A stretch of 64,000 nucleotides of DNA. Origin: Streptomyces sp. NBC_01314 (GTDB lineage Bacteria; Actinomycetota; Actinomycetes; Streptomycetales; Streptomycetaceae). Position 1 is the stretch's first letter. Every line of letters begins with the position of its first letter. A program made the position numbers and the translations under genes. The stretch covers positions 6,634,001 to 6,698,000 of the forward strand of contig NZ_CP108394.1 of assembly GCF_041435215.1 (NCBI RefSeq), given 5' to 3'. Below, in pieces: positions 35,884-43,337 of this stretch. Below the pieces are notes generated by a model, which worked only from the letters and a program-made list of their open reading frames with translations, was not told where the DNA came from and searched no databases.

Positions 35884-36683
35884 GCGACAGGGAGCGGACC
35901 CAGGTGCGGCTTCTGCCCTGGAGCGGAGAGCATGGTGGGCCTTGCGTTCTTGTCACGGATGGCGACGGGCCCGTTTCCCGGATCGCCGACCGGGTCGAGA
36001 GCGGGGGGCCGGGGCTCGTGGACGGGCTGTTGAGCCGTGCGCGAGGCGTGCTTGCTGGGGAGGAGGCCGAGCGGCGTGGGGGTGAACTCGCCTTTGTGGA
36101 CGTCCAGTTGGTGGACGTGCTGTTGGGTGCGTTGCTCGTGGGCGCGTTCGATGACGCTCGCCCCGGCGCCTCAGGGTTCGTGGCTCCCCAGGGCGTCGGG
36201 TTCCGGGCGTTCGGGCTGCTCTCGTTGCCCGGCACGGATCTCGCCTCCGCAGGTGCCGCTCGCCGTTACGCGTGCGACATGGCTCGGTCGTGGAGGCTCC
36301 CGTCGGATGCCGTGGCCGATCTGGAGAGCGTCGTCGGCGAGTTGGCGGCCAACGCCCTGGAGCACGGCGGCAGTGACCTCATCACGGTCACCCTCGCGCT
36401 CGCCACGGCAACGGTCACCATCGCTGTCACCGACGCGGGCCCGAGTCGGGGGATCGCGGCGTCGCTGCCGACGGCACGGGTGTTGCCGGGGGTTGAACAG
36501 GAGCGGGGGCGTGGACTGCTGATCACCGAGGCCCTGGCCAGTCGCTGGGGGCGGTGGGGGACGCGGGACAGCCTGACGGTCTGGGCCGACATCGCCGTCG
36601 AGTCCGCGTGGGCCGACCCGATTCCGGGAGCGGTCCCGCCGAGTGCGTCGGCGCGGCGGGATTCTTCGACGACGACGAGCTGA
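35880..36683 (+). CDS. Anti-sigma-like ATP-binding protein with N-terminal extension
   Basis: The 267-residue product joins an unrecognised N-terminal domain (about 1-125, with LLPWSGEHGGPCVLVTDGDG and a hydrophobic VDVQLVDVLLGALLVGAF helix) to an HATPase_c domain. The latter has N-box SVVGELAANALEHGG, a VTDAGPSRG loop and GRGLLITEALASRWG. A short Ser/Thr/Asp tail ends it. It is about twice as long as the ATPase of the first module (24554-24967). GTG 35880 overlaps the upstream stop. A nested hairpin follows the stop. Confidence 0.83.
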   Translation: MSDRERTQVRLLPWSGEHGGPCVLVTDGDGPVSRIADRVESGGPGLVDGLLSRARGVLAGEEAERRGGELAFVDVQLVDVLLGALLVGAFDDARPGASGFVAPQGVGFRAFGLLSLPGTDLASAGAARRYACDMARSWRLPSDAVADLESVVGELAANALEHGGSDLITVTLALATATVTIAVTDAGPSRGIAASLPTARVLPGVEQERGRGLLITEALASRWGRWGTRDSLTVWADIAVESAWADPIPGAVPPSASARRDSSTTTS

Positions 36684-36745
36684 CCGGCCCCAAGCGTTCA
36701 AAGCGGCGGTGTCGCGCCGCTGCCAGTAGCGGAGGTCCGGTCAGC
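36679..36745 (+). terminator. Nested hairpin after the ATPase gene
   Basis: GCTGACCGG (36679-36687) pairs with CCGGTCAGC (36737-36745), enclosing AGCGGCG-GTGTCG-CGCCGCT (36702-36721), and is followed by TTTGCTC. The rest of the 359-base gap to 37042 contains no gene I can support. Confidence 0.6.
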
Positions 36746-37042
36746 TTTGCTCGTGCTCAACGAGGCAGGGCTGCCGTTCCGCGTGCGCAACGCACTCTCC
36801 GAGCGGCGGGCGGTGGGACCGGGAAGCCCTGGTCCCGCGGCCTTACTGTTGCCGAAACCGAAGGTGCTGTTGCCGTTGCCGGAGGAACGATTCGCGCGTT
36901 CCACCCGAGAACGCCCGCTCAACTCCCCCGACAGGGGAAGAATTTGGCCAAATCGCGCCCCACGTCTGAGCGCAAACACTCATGTGCTCCGCTCTCCCTG
37001 GCCCCCACACGGTCATTGCACACCGTGAACTCACCCCGGCGG

Positions 37043-37732
37043 CTACGCGGGATCCAGGACGGGCTTCGCGGGGAGCCCGCCGTTCTTCTCGCAGCGCAGT
37101 TCCTTGGCCATGGCCAGCGAGACGGAGTGGGCTACGGTTGCGTAGGCGTCCTTCAAGGCCTTGATGTCGCCCTCGGGTTCATGAAATGGATCCCGGTGCT
37201 CCACGCCGATCTCGATGTGGGCCGCTTCCGCCGAGTTGCCCAACTTGTCGCTCTTGCATGCGAACTCGACGTATGCCATGTCCGCCGCCGCCAGGGCCCG
37301 TTCCCCCATCTTCAGCACGGTGAACTCCGAGGCGGGGGTGCCCGTCGCGGCGGTGTCGACCCGCCTCCAGGTGATTCTGAGCTCAAAATCCGGAGTGTCG
37401 CGGGGCGTGTAAACGCGGCAGGCGTCCCCGCGATACACGTTGGGGTCCCCGAACGTCTCGACAATGGTCGTCGCGGCCTGCGCGATGGTGTACTCCTCTG
37501 CCGACGCCTCGAACCGCGACGACCCCGTGATCACCTTCAGCGCCTTGGACGCGTCAGTGGACATGGCATCGCCACCGCAGAGTTGTGTCCCCGCAACGAT
37601 CTTGTAGTCCTTCGGGAGTCCGTCATCGTCCCCGTCCTCTCCACAACCCGTGGCCACGAGAAGCAACGACCCTGCCATGGCTGCGGAGAGGAGTCCCCCG
37701 CGTACTGACCTATGACTGATCACTGTCCGCAT
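37043..37732 (-). CDS. Putative lipoprotein of a WXG-type cluster
   Basis: Exported lipoprotein of 229 residues. The signal peptide (about 12-30, GLLSAAMAGSLLLVATGCGED) ends in a lipobox-like VATGC, and the mature chain starts with an acidic linker. The globular part has two further cysteines (QLCGG, DACRVY) and no recognised motif. GGAGG lies 10 bases before ATG 37732; a GTG at 37756 is an alternative start. It is last in a three-gene minus-strand operon after the large WXG-headed protein, with 29 bases between them, so it may bind or guard against that protein. Confidence 0.78.
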   Translation of the reverse strand: MRTVISHRSVRGGLLSAAMAGSLLLVATGCGEDGDDDGLPKDYKIVAGTQLCGGDAMSTDASKALKVITGSSRFEASAEEYTIAQAATTIVETFGDPNVYRGDACRVYTPRDTPDFELRITWRRVDTAATGTPASEFTVLKMGERALAAADMAYVEFACKSDKLGNSAEAAHIEIGVEHRDPFHEPEGDIKALKDAYATVAHSVSLAMAKELRCEKNGGLPAKPVLDPA

Positions 37733-37761
37733 CCTTACGTGTCCTCCGCCGTCCACCGGCC

Positions 37762-40101
37762 TCAGCCGGTCTCCGGGGCATTGCCCTGCTGGTTCTCCCG
37801 GTCGTTGCCGACCCCGTAGCCGAGCACCCTCGATTCGAATAGGTCCCGTCCGAACTCGCTGTTGGGGTCCAGGCCGTTGTGTCGCAGGAAATCATCCATC
37901 GGGGCCTCGATCATGCTCTCACCGGCAGAGAAGATTTTCTTCTTCTCCTCGTCGGTGAGCTCCTCCGTCTTCTCCTTGTGCTCATCCACAGACTTGTCGG
38001 ACATATCGCCGACCATCATGCCGATGACCTGTTCGGCAGCACCGCCGGCGGTGTCGGTCGCCAGCGGGATGAGCACCGCGGCAGTGCCCACGGCCGCGGT
38101 CGCGGGCAGGAAGGCGACGCCCGCCGCGATGCCCGCCGCGGCCCCGAACTCGACCCAGCCCGCCCGCTTTTCGACCGCCTTCTCGTAGTCCTCGTGGGTC
38201 TTGAGGTTCGTCGCTTCCACCTGGTCTGCCCGGGACTGGTCGAGCATGCCCTGCACCTCGGCGCCCACGAGCACGGTCGCCCTGGCAGCGCCCTCTTTGA
38301 TCCCGTCCGGGCCCACTGTCCCTTCCAGCGCGCTGCGGGTGTACACCTGCTCCGCGGCCGAGAGCGTCGCGTAGGCGTCCGGATGCTGACCCAGGGTGCT
38401 GAGGAAGCCCCGGACGATACTCCGCCCGTGCCCGTCCCCGGTGTCCGCGAAGTCGACGTGCCCCTCCGGGTTCTTGCCCGGTGCGAACACGCTCTCCGGA
38501 TGGTTCTTTTCCAGCGCCCAGTTGATGTCGTCGATGTAGCCGCCGCCCATGACGCCCAGGCTGTCGGACATCGCCTCGTGGTGCTCCTTGAGCAGAGCCG
38601 GGTCCGCGGCGTACTTCTCCATGACCTTCTGCATGACCGCGGCGTTGTCCGCGTCCCGCACCACGTCGGCGTCCGGGTGCCCGGCCGGGTAGCCGAGGGT
38701 CGCCGCCTCCAGGGCGTGGCCGAGGGCGTCGGGCATCTGGTCGAGTGACGCCTCGTGCTCGTTGACCGAGTTGACGTCGGGGAAGGACTCCCACTTCTCG
38801 TCGCTGAAGAAGTCCAAGTAGTTGTCGAACGGCTCGCCGTCCTTGTTCTTCCCGAGCGCGGCCGTGGCGCCGTGGTTGACCGTGCCGTCCTCGTTGTAGG
38901 CGGTCGGCGGGTCGGTGAAGAACTTCTTCGCCGCTTCCGGGCTGTTGCCGAGCGCTTCCAGCATGGCGGTGGCCGGGTCGTAGCCGGCCCCGTTCACGCC
39001 GGAGGGGTTGTACGGGTTCTTGAACAGACTGTTGACCGTCTTGTTCTCGGCGAACATGTCCGGGTCCTTCGCGTGCAGTTGCGCCACGTGTTCGGCGATC
39101 GGGTTGAGGAACTTCGCGTCGTAGTTCCCGTACCGCATGATCCCGCCGAGCAGCTGGTATCCGAACGTCCCGCCGTGGTCGTACTTGGACAGCGGAATGC
39201 GCTCCGTACCCAACTTGCGGAGCTCCGGGCCCCACTTGTCGGCGAATTCCTTGTCGTGTGAGGCGGTGGCCAGGTTGAGGCCGAGGTTCTCCTGGAGCTG
39301 CTGGACATCCTTGAGGCGTTGGGGGTCGACCTTGTCGTACTCGTACGTGTCCATGGAGAGCTGGCCGAAGAACGCGAGGGACTTCTCGGGGCCGAGCTTC
39401 TCGTAGAAGTACTTGGAGAACTCCACCGACTTGCTGTTGTCCTTCAGCAGTTCGTTGAGCTGCTGAAGTTCGGAGTGTGTGAGGTCCCGGCCCTTGCCCG
39501 CCAAAGCGGCGGCGCGGGCGGCTTCCTCCTGGTCCAGCTTCGTGTACGTCGGAGCGCTGAAGTCCTTGCGGTCGGTGACGTTGGCTTCAAGGGTGTTCTT
39601 GAGGGCGACGTCGGTGTCGTTGCAGTTGTCGACGAGGAGGTCGATCCTCTTCTGCCACGACTCGATGTTCCGCTGCTCTTCCCGCAGAAGATCGCTGTAG
39701 TCGGGGTCGTGCCGCGCCGCGGGGATCTGGGACAACGGGTTTTTCGCCGTGACCTTGCCTTTGCCGTCCACGCGGATGCCGGCCGCGGGCCCCTCGTGGT
39801 CCCGGATGGCGATCAGGTCGTCCTTGGCCTTCTTGATGGCCGCGTGACCCTCTTCCAGGATCAGTTTCACGCCCTTGGCTTCGGCCGCGGCATCCGCGAA
39901 CTCCTTGGCCGTCTTGCCGATGAACGCCCTGGTGACCCCTGCGTTGACGCCCTCCCAGGAGGCCTTGTTCGCCTTTGCCTTCATCCCGTCGGTGGCGTCT
40001 GTGGCGAGAGTGTCCAGCTTCTTCGCCATCTCCGACCAGTCGTCGACGGCGGCCTTCAGCTTCGCCACCGGCGCGTCGATGATGTCCTCGTACTTCAGCA
40101 T
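37762..40101 (-). CDS. Large WXG-headed protein, possible type VII substrate
   Basis: The 779-residue protein starts with a helical WXG100-like module (W49-E-G51 between helices 8-45 and 55-90), continues with a coiled region (about 90-200), then a long helical body with repeated LGNSPEAAKKFF-type words seen in DUF6571-like actinobacterial proteins. Near residues 655-705 is a hydrophobic Ala/Gly-rich stretch (AGWVEFGAAAGIAAGVAFL), which might insert into membranes. The C-terminus is acidic, with HNGLDPNSEFGRDLFESRV. No nuclease or protease motif is visible. A small partner gene lies 20 bases upstream and a lipoprotein gene lies downstream, a layout like LXG-type effectors with partner and immunity genes. 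That functional reading is inference. Confidence 0.75.
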   Translation of the reverse strand: MLKYEDIIDAPVAKLKAAVDDWSEMAKKLDTLATDATDGMKAKANKASWEGVNAGVTRAFIGKTAKEFADAAAEAKGVKLILEEGHAAIKKAKDDLIAIRDHEGPAAGIRVDGKGKVTAKNPLSQIPAARHDPDYSDLLREEQRNIESWQKRIDLLVDNCNDTDVALKNTLEANVTDRKDFSAPTYTKLDQEEAARAAALAGKGRDLTHSELQQLNELLKDNSKSVEFSKYFYEKLGPEKSLAFFGQLSMDTYEYDKVDPQRLKDVQQLQENLGLNLATASHDKEFADKWGPELRKLGTERIPLSKYDHGGTFGYQLLGGIMRYGNYDAKFLNPIAEHVAQLHAKDPDMFAENKTVNSLFKNPYNPSGVNGAGYDPATAMLEALGNSPEAAKKFFTDPPTAYNEDGTVNHGATAALGKNKDGEPFDNYLDFFSDEKWESFPDVNSVNEHEASLDQMPDALGHALEAATLGYPAGHPDADVVRDADNAAVMQKVMEKYAADPALLKEHHEAMSDSLGVMGGGYIDDINWALEKNHPESVFAPGKNPEGHVDFADTGDGHGRSIVRGFLSTLGQHPDAYATLSAAEQVYTRSALEGTVGPDGIKEGAARATVLVGAEVQGMLDQSRADQVEATNLKTHEDYEKAVEKRAGWVEFGAAAGIAAGVAFLPATAAVGTAAVLIPLATDTAGGAAEQVIGMMVGDMSDKSVDEHKEKTEELTDEEKKKIFSAGESMIEAPMDDFLRHNGLDPNSEFGRDLFESRVLGYGVGNDRENQQGNAPETG

Positions 40102-40121
40102 GGTGCGTGCTCCCCCGAGCC

Positions 40122-40580
40122 CTATTTCATGTAGTCCGATAGCACGGACGTCCGCATGAGATCCCCCTCGATCTTCGCCTCGTCCTTGGCGTGCTGGGCC
40201 TTGCTGTAGTCGAGGTGATTGGAGATCTGCGCGCAGGCGTCCAGCAGCGTCCGCAGGTGGGTCTGCCAGAAGTCGTGCACCTTCAGCACGGCCGAACCGC
40301 TCACGAAGTTCCCGTTGGTCAGCGCTATCGCCGCGTCGAACGTGGCGGGACGGGCGATGTCGCCCTCCTTCGCCAGCCGGCCCAGCAGGTCATACGCGTC
40401 ATTGCCGATCGCGCCGAGATCGTCCCGATTGACCACCAGGTCTTTTCCGCCGCCGCCGCCACCACCACCTCCACCGCCCGCAGCCGGAGTGCTGTTGAGC
40501 CGCATGGCAGTCCGCTCGGCCGCCGCCGCGCGCAATTCGGCCCATTCTTGCTCGAACGTCACGATCTCTCCCAAGCTCAT
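40122..40580 (-). CDS. Small WXG-operon partner protein with polyglycine tract
   Basis: The 152-residue soluble protein begins MSLGEIVTFEQEWAELRAAAAERTA, then an uninterrupted run of eleven glycines near 36-46, then a helical domain (DDLGAIGNDAYDLLGRLAKEGDI to the end). The helical part resembles WXG100-size proteins paired with large LXG-type proteins. ATG 40580 is chosen on the conserved-looking start; GTG 40607 is in frame with a weaker context. It is first in the operon with the 779-residue protein. The glycine run is encoded by a trinucleotide microsatellite that could change length. Confidence 0.7.
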   Translation of the reverse strand: MSLGEIVTFEQEWAELRAAAAERTAMRLNSTPAAGGGGGGGGGGGKDLVVNRDDLGAIGNDAYDLLGRLAKEGDIARPATFDAAIALTNGNFVSGSAVLKVHDFWQTHLRTLLDACAQISNHLDYSKAQHAKDEAKIEGDLMRTSVLSDYMK

Positions 40581-40764
40581 CCGGGCAGGCCACTCCACCG
40601 TACTCACGCGGCCACCGACCTGATCACCTGGCTCTCATATCATCACCCGCCCATGGGGCGCCCGTTGCTGACGTTGTTGCCGTGATGTCGTCAAGGTGAG
40701 GCCGGCTTCGGCGAGACATCCGTCGATGAGGTTGCTGCGGTACAGGATCTGGCGGAGACCGTGC

Positions 40765-40786
40765 CCCGCAAGGTTTACCTTGCGGG
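40765..40786 (+). promoter_or_regulatory. Perfect palindrome before the antitoxin gene
   Basis: CCCGCAAGGT (40765-40774) and ACCTTGCGGG (40777-40786) are perfect complements spaced by TT, 13 bases before the antitoxin start. Size and position fit the autoregulatory operator of a Phd/YefM-type module. Confidence 0.65.
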
Positions 40787-40798
40787 CATCATCGACCC

Positions 40799-41050
40799 AT
40801 GACCGAGATCGAGATCAGTGCGGCCCAACTCCAACTCGGTGACCTCGTCCGGCGGGTCGCCCAGGAACACGAGAGCATCGCCCTCGCGGACCACGGGCAC
40901 GTGGTCGCGCTTCTTGTCTCCCCGCAGGTGATAGAGGATCTGGAAGACGCCTTGGCGGTCGCCGACTACGAGCGGCGAAAGGCCGCGGGGGCCCTCGAAG
41001 AGGGCATCCCGCACGAGGAGGTCAGGCGGATGCTGGGGCTGCGTCCGTGA
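40799..41050 (+). CDS. Phd/YefM-family antitoxin
   Basis: The 83-residue protein is typical of the family. The N-terminal DNA-binding part is ISAAQLQLGDLVRRVAQEHESIALADHGHVVALLVSP, with the usual VALLVSP strand, and a helical C-terminal part (about 45-83) normally wraps the toxin. A perfect palindrome lies just upstream for autorepression. The toxin frame overlaps it by four bases (GTGA) but is interrupted, so this may be a solitary antitoxin. Confidence 0.88.
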   Translation: MTEIEISAAQLQLGDLVRRVAQEHESIALADHGHVVALLVSPQVIEDLEDALAVADYERRKAAGALEEGIPHEEVRRMLGLRP

Positions 41051-41178
41051 TCTGTCGCATCGTCCGGAAGCCCGCGGCCACGAGCGTAACCGTGTGATTC
41101 CTTGCGGACGACCCCGCTCTTGCCGCCGTGTACGAGGCTGTGGACACGCTTGTCAGAAGCACCACGCGCCGCGAACTC
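41047..41178 (+). pseudogene. RelE/ParE-type toxin, broken by a stop codon
   Basis: Starting at GTG 41047, which overlaps the antitoxin stop, the frame reads CRIVRKPAATSVTV, then a TGA at 41095-41097. It continues in the same frame as FLADDPALAAVYEAVDTLV. This matches the beginning and middle of RelE-family toxins. The C-terminal strand carrying the catalytic region is not recognisable after about 41178. The toxin is therefore inactivated by a nonsense codon and probably by loss of its end. Confidence 0.75.
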
Positions 41179-41223
41179 CATCACCCATGTCCGCCGTGCC
41201 CGGCGGCGCCCGCCGGGCACGGC

Positions 41224-41667
41224 TCACCCGATCCTCTTCGTCAGCGTGTACTCCGTGATCCCCGGCGGATAGTCGGGGATCACGCACACCACCTCGTAGC
41301 CGAGACGTCTGTAGAACTCCGGGGCCTGGAAGTCCCAGGTCTCCAGACGGCACGATCGGCAGCCGCGTTCGTGGGCGGCCATGTGCTCGGCCTGCGAGAG
41401 GAGCCGCGAGCCGAGGCCCGCGCCCCGGTGGCGTTCGTCCACCCAGAGATACGTGACGTGCAGCCAGGTGGCCCAGGTGTGGCCGGCCAGGCCGCCGGCG
41501 AGGTCGCCCGCCTCGTCGAGGGCCCACACCTGGAGCGGGGACTGACGTTCACCGGGAGTGCCGCGCAGGTCGCGGAGGATCGGCGAGGCGGCGGTGTTAC
41601 TGGCGCGCAGTCGGGAAAGTAGTAATTGGCTTCGTTCCTTGTCGACTTCTGTCTCGATACGAAACAT
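41224..41667 (-). CDS. GNAT acetyltransferase with a TTA codon
   Basis: The 147-residue acetyl-CoA-dependent N-acetyltransferase has the acetyl-CoA loop RHRGAGLGSRLL near residue 80 and the C-terminal FYRRLGYE motif. Substrate unknown. Codon 15 (41623-41625) is TTA, so translation should depend on the developmental bldA tRNA. A TATGGT box ends seven bases before ATG 41667 and no ribosome site is present, which supports this start and suggests a leaderless transcript; ATG 41679 is an alternative. It is divergent from an orphan response regulator. Confidence 0.88.
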   Translation of the reverse strand: MFRIETEVDKERSQLLLSRLRASNTAASPILRDLRGTPGERQSPLQVWALDEAGDLAGGLAGHTWATWLHVTYLWVDERHRGAGLGSRLLSQAEHMAAHERGCRSCRLETWDFQAPEFYRRLGYEVVCVIPDYPPGITEYTLTKRIG

Positions 41668-41742
41668 GTGGCACACCATAAACGTGCTGGACAACCAGTT
41701 CTGCAAATTACCTTCCGCTCCTGCCCCCCGGCCTTACCCTGA

Positions 41743-41774
41743 TGAACAGCACCGGTGGGGGCCGGTGCTGTTCA
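41743..41774. promoter_or_regulatory. 13-bp hairpin between divergent genes
   Basis: TGAACAGCACCGG (41743-41755) and its exact complement (41762-41774) flank a 6-base loop, preceded by a C-rich and followed by a G-rich stretch. It lies between divergent genes, where a terminator is not needed, so it may be a leader structure of the 41929 regulator or an operator. Confidence 0.55.
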
Positions 41775-41928
41775 GGGGGCGAGACAGTCGGGTACGACGC
41801 CCGGAGTGGGGGTAGCGGTTCAGCGCGGCGGCGGCCGTGCGGCTGCGACGCCCCGTCCCAGGTGTAAACCGGGGCACGCTCCGGGCGCCGTATTCGCGCC
41901 GGGCGTCCCCCGACCAGTGGGGGTTTCA

Positions 41929-42711
41929 GTGGTTCGCATCCGAGTCCTGGTCGTCGACGACCACCGTATCTTCGCCGAGTCGCTCGCCGCGGCCCTGGCC
42001 GCCGAGCCGGACGTCGACGTGTCCGCGGCCGGCAGTGGTCCGGCCGCGCTGCGCTGTCTGGACCGCGCGGCGGCGGAGGGGCGCAAGTTCGACGTGCTTC
42101 TGGTCGACGCCGATCTGGGGGGCCATGCGCATGTCCCCGGCGCGCGTCCGGCAGCCGTGCCCATGGCCGTCTCGGACGGCGGCGAGGACGGGCTCGTGGA
42201 CGGCATATCGCTCGTGGTGGGCGTGCGTTCGGGCCAGCCGAGCGTACGGATCGTCGTCCTCGCCGAGAAGGACGATCCGCGCCGGGCCGCGCTGGCCCTC
42301 CAGGCGGGCGCGTCCGGGTGGGTCGCCAAGGACTGCTCGCTGTCCCGGCTGCTCACCGTCATCCGGGGGGTGCTGCGCGACGAGACACATCTGCCGCCCG
42401 CGCTTCTCACGGGCGTCCTGCGGGAGTTGACCGCCGCGCGCAAGCACCGCACGGAGAGTGAGCGGCTCGTCGAGTCCCTCACTCCGCGTGAGCGGGAAGT
42501 GCTGCGGTGCATGGTGGCGGGGCTGGGGCGCAAGGCCGTCGCCGAGCGTCTGTTCCTCTCCCCGCACACCGTCCGCACGCACATGCAGAACGTCCTCGGG
42601 AAGCTGGGCGTCCACTCCACCCTCGCCGCCGTCGCGCTCGCGCGCCGGGCGGGCGTCGGACCGGCCGACCTAGCCGGGGATGTTGTCGAACGGGGCGGTC
42701 AGCTGGCGTAG
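41929..42711 (+). CDS. Orphan LuxR-type response regulator
   Basis: The 260-residue protein has a receiver with VVDDH, the phosphorylatable aspartate D60 in VLLVDADLGG, and the Lys-containing VVLAEKDDP. A 30-residue insertion (HVPGARPAAVPMAVSDGGEDG) follows the phosphorylation loop. The C-terminal helix-turn-helix reads LTPREREVLRCMVAGLGRKAVA, then HTVRTHMQNVLGKLGV. GTG 41929 is chosen after a GGGGG stretch; GTG 41917 is in frame. There is no adjacent kinase. Its 3' end overlaps the convergent MarR gene by 42 bases. Confidence 0.9.
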   Translation: MVRIRVLVVDDHRIFAESLAAALAAEPDVDVSAAGSGPAALRCLDRAAAEGRKFDVLLVDADLGGHAHVPGARPAAVPMAVSDGGEDGLVDGISLVVGVRSGQPSVRIVVLAEKDDPRRAALALQAGASGWVAKDCSLSRLLTVIRGVLRDETHLPPALLTGVLRELTAARKHRTESERLVESLTPREREVLRCMVAGLGRKAVAERLFLSPHTVRTHMQNVLGKLGVHSTLAAVALARRAGVGPADLAGDVVERGGQLA

Positions 42712-43167
42712 CAGGCCCGCCAGGTCGCCCCGCTGGGTGCGGGAGAGTTCGGCCAGGATCGCCCGTTCCTGGTCGAGGAGTCCGGCAAGGGCCTGGTCCG
42801 CGCGGTCCTGGCCCTCGTCCGTCAGCCGGACGAGCACGCCCCTGCGGTCACTGGGGTCGGGCAGCCGTTCGACCAGGCCCTTCTTCGTCAGCCGGTCGAT
42901 ACGGTTCGTCATCGTGCCCGAGGTCACCAGCGTCTGCGTCAGCAACTGGCCGGGCGAGAGCTGATACGGGTCGCCCGCCCGCCGCAGCGCGGTGAGTACG
43001 TCGAACTCCCACGGCTCCAGCTGGTGCTCGGCGAACGCCAGCCGGCGCGCGCGATCCAGGTGCCGGGCAAGTCTGCTCACCCGGCTGAGTACTTCCAGCG
43101 GCTCCACGTCGAGGTCGGGGCGCTCCCGGCGCCACGCTGCGACCAGCCGATCGACCTCGTCCTCCAT
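42670..43167 (-). CDS. MarR-family regulator
   Basis: Winged-helix repressor-type protein of 165 residues. The core FDVLTALRRAGDPYQLSPGQL, recognition helix region TSGTMTNRIDRLTKKGLV, and wing RLPDPSDRRGVLVRLTDEG are classical. Flanking helices form the dimer interface. TACACT lies seven bases before ATG 43167 with no ribosome site, suggesting a leaderless mRNA. Divergent from a methyltransferase/VOC pair; two TCTCTTGA-type palindromes in the gap are likely operators. Convergent overlap of 42 bases with the upstream response regulator. Confidence 0.92.
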   Translation of the reverse strand: MEDEVDRLVAAWRRERPDLDVEPLEVLSRVSRLARHLDRARRLAFAEHQLEPWEFDVLTALRRAGDPYQLSPGQLLTQTLVTSGTMTNRIDRLTKKGLVERLPDPSDRRGVLVRLTDEGQDRADQALAGLLDQERAILAELSRTQRGDLAGLLRQLTAPFDNIPG

Positions 43168-43200
43168 AGCGATCAGTGTAGTGGTTGTGTCGATGTGAAG

Positions 43201-43246
43201 TCTCTTGAAATCAAGAGAGTTAGGATCAAGTCTCTTGACTTCGAGA
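43201..43246. promoter_or_regulatory. Two MarR-type operator palindromes
   Basis: TCTCTTGA-AA-TCAAGAGA (43201-43218) is perfect; a second, TCTCTTGA-CT-TCGAGA (43231-43246), is nearly so. Their starts are 30 bases apart, about three helical turns. They lie between the divergent MarR and methyltransferase genes and overlap the probable -35 region of the regulator. Confidence 0.75.
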
Positions 43247-43337
43247 TATCTGCCGCAGGAGAGTGGAGGCGTCCGGAGCCGGGCGGCGACACTCCGGTGC
43301 CGGAGTCCGGAGGAGTCACGAGGAGGTAGTCCTTTTC

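Noticed and set aside
36747..37028. 93-codon open frame on the plus strand
   Set aside because: No ribosome site, no recognisable domain, amino-acid composition typical of random GC-rich sequence, and a matching open frame on the other strand.
30661..40580. Complete type VII (ESX) secretion locus
   Set aside because: A mycosin and WXG-type proteins are present but no FtsK/SpoIIIE-type EccC ATPase or EccB, EccD or EccE membrane proteins can be found in the window.
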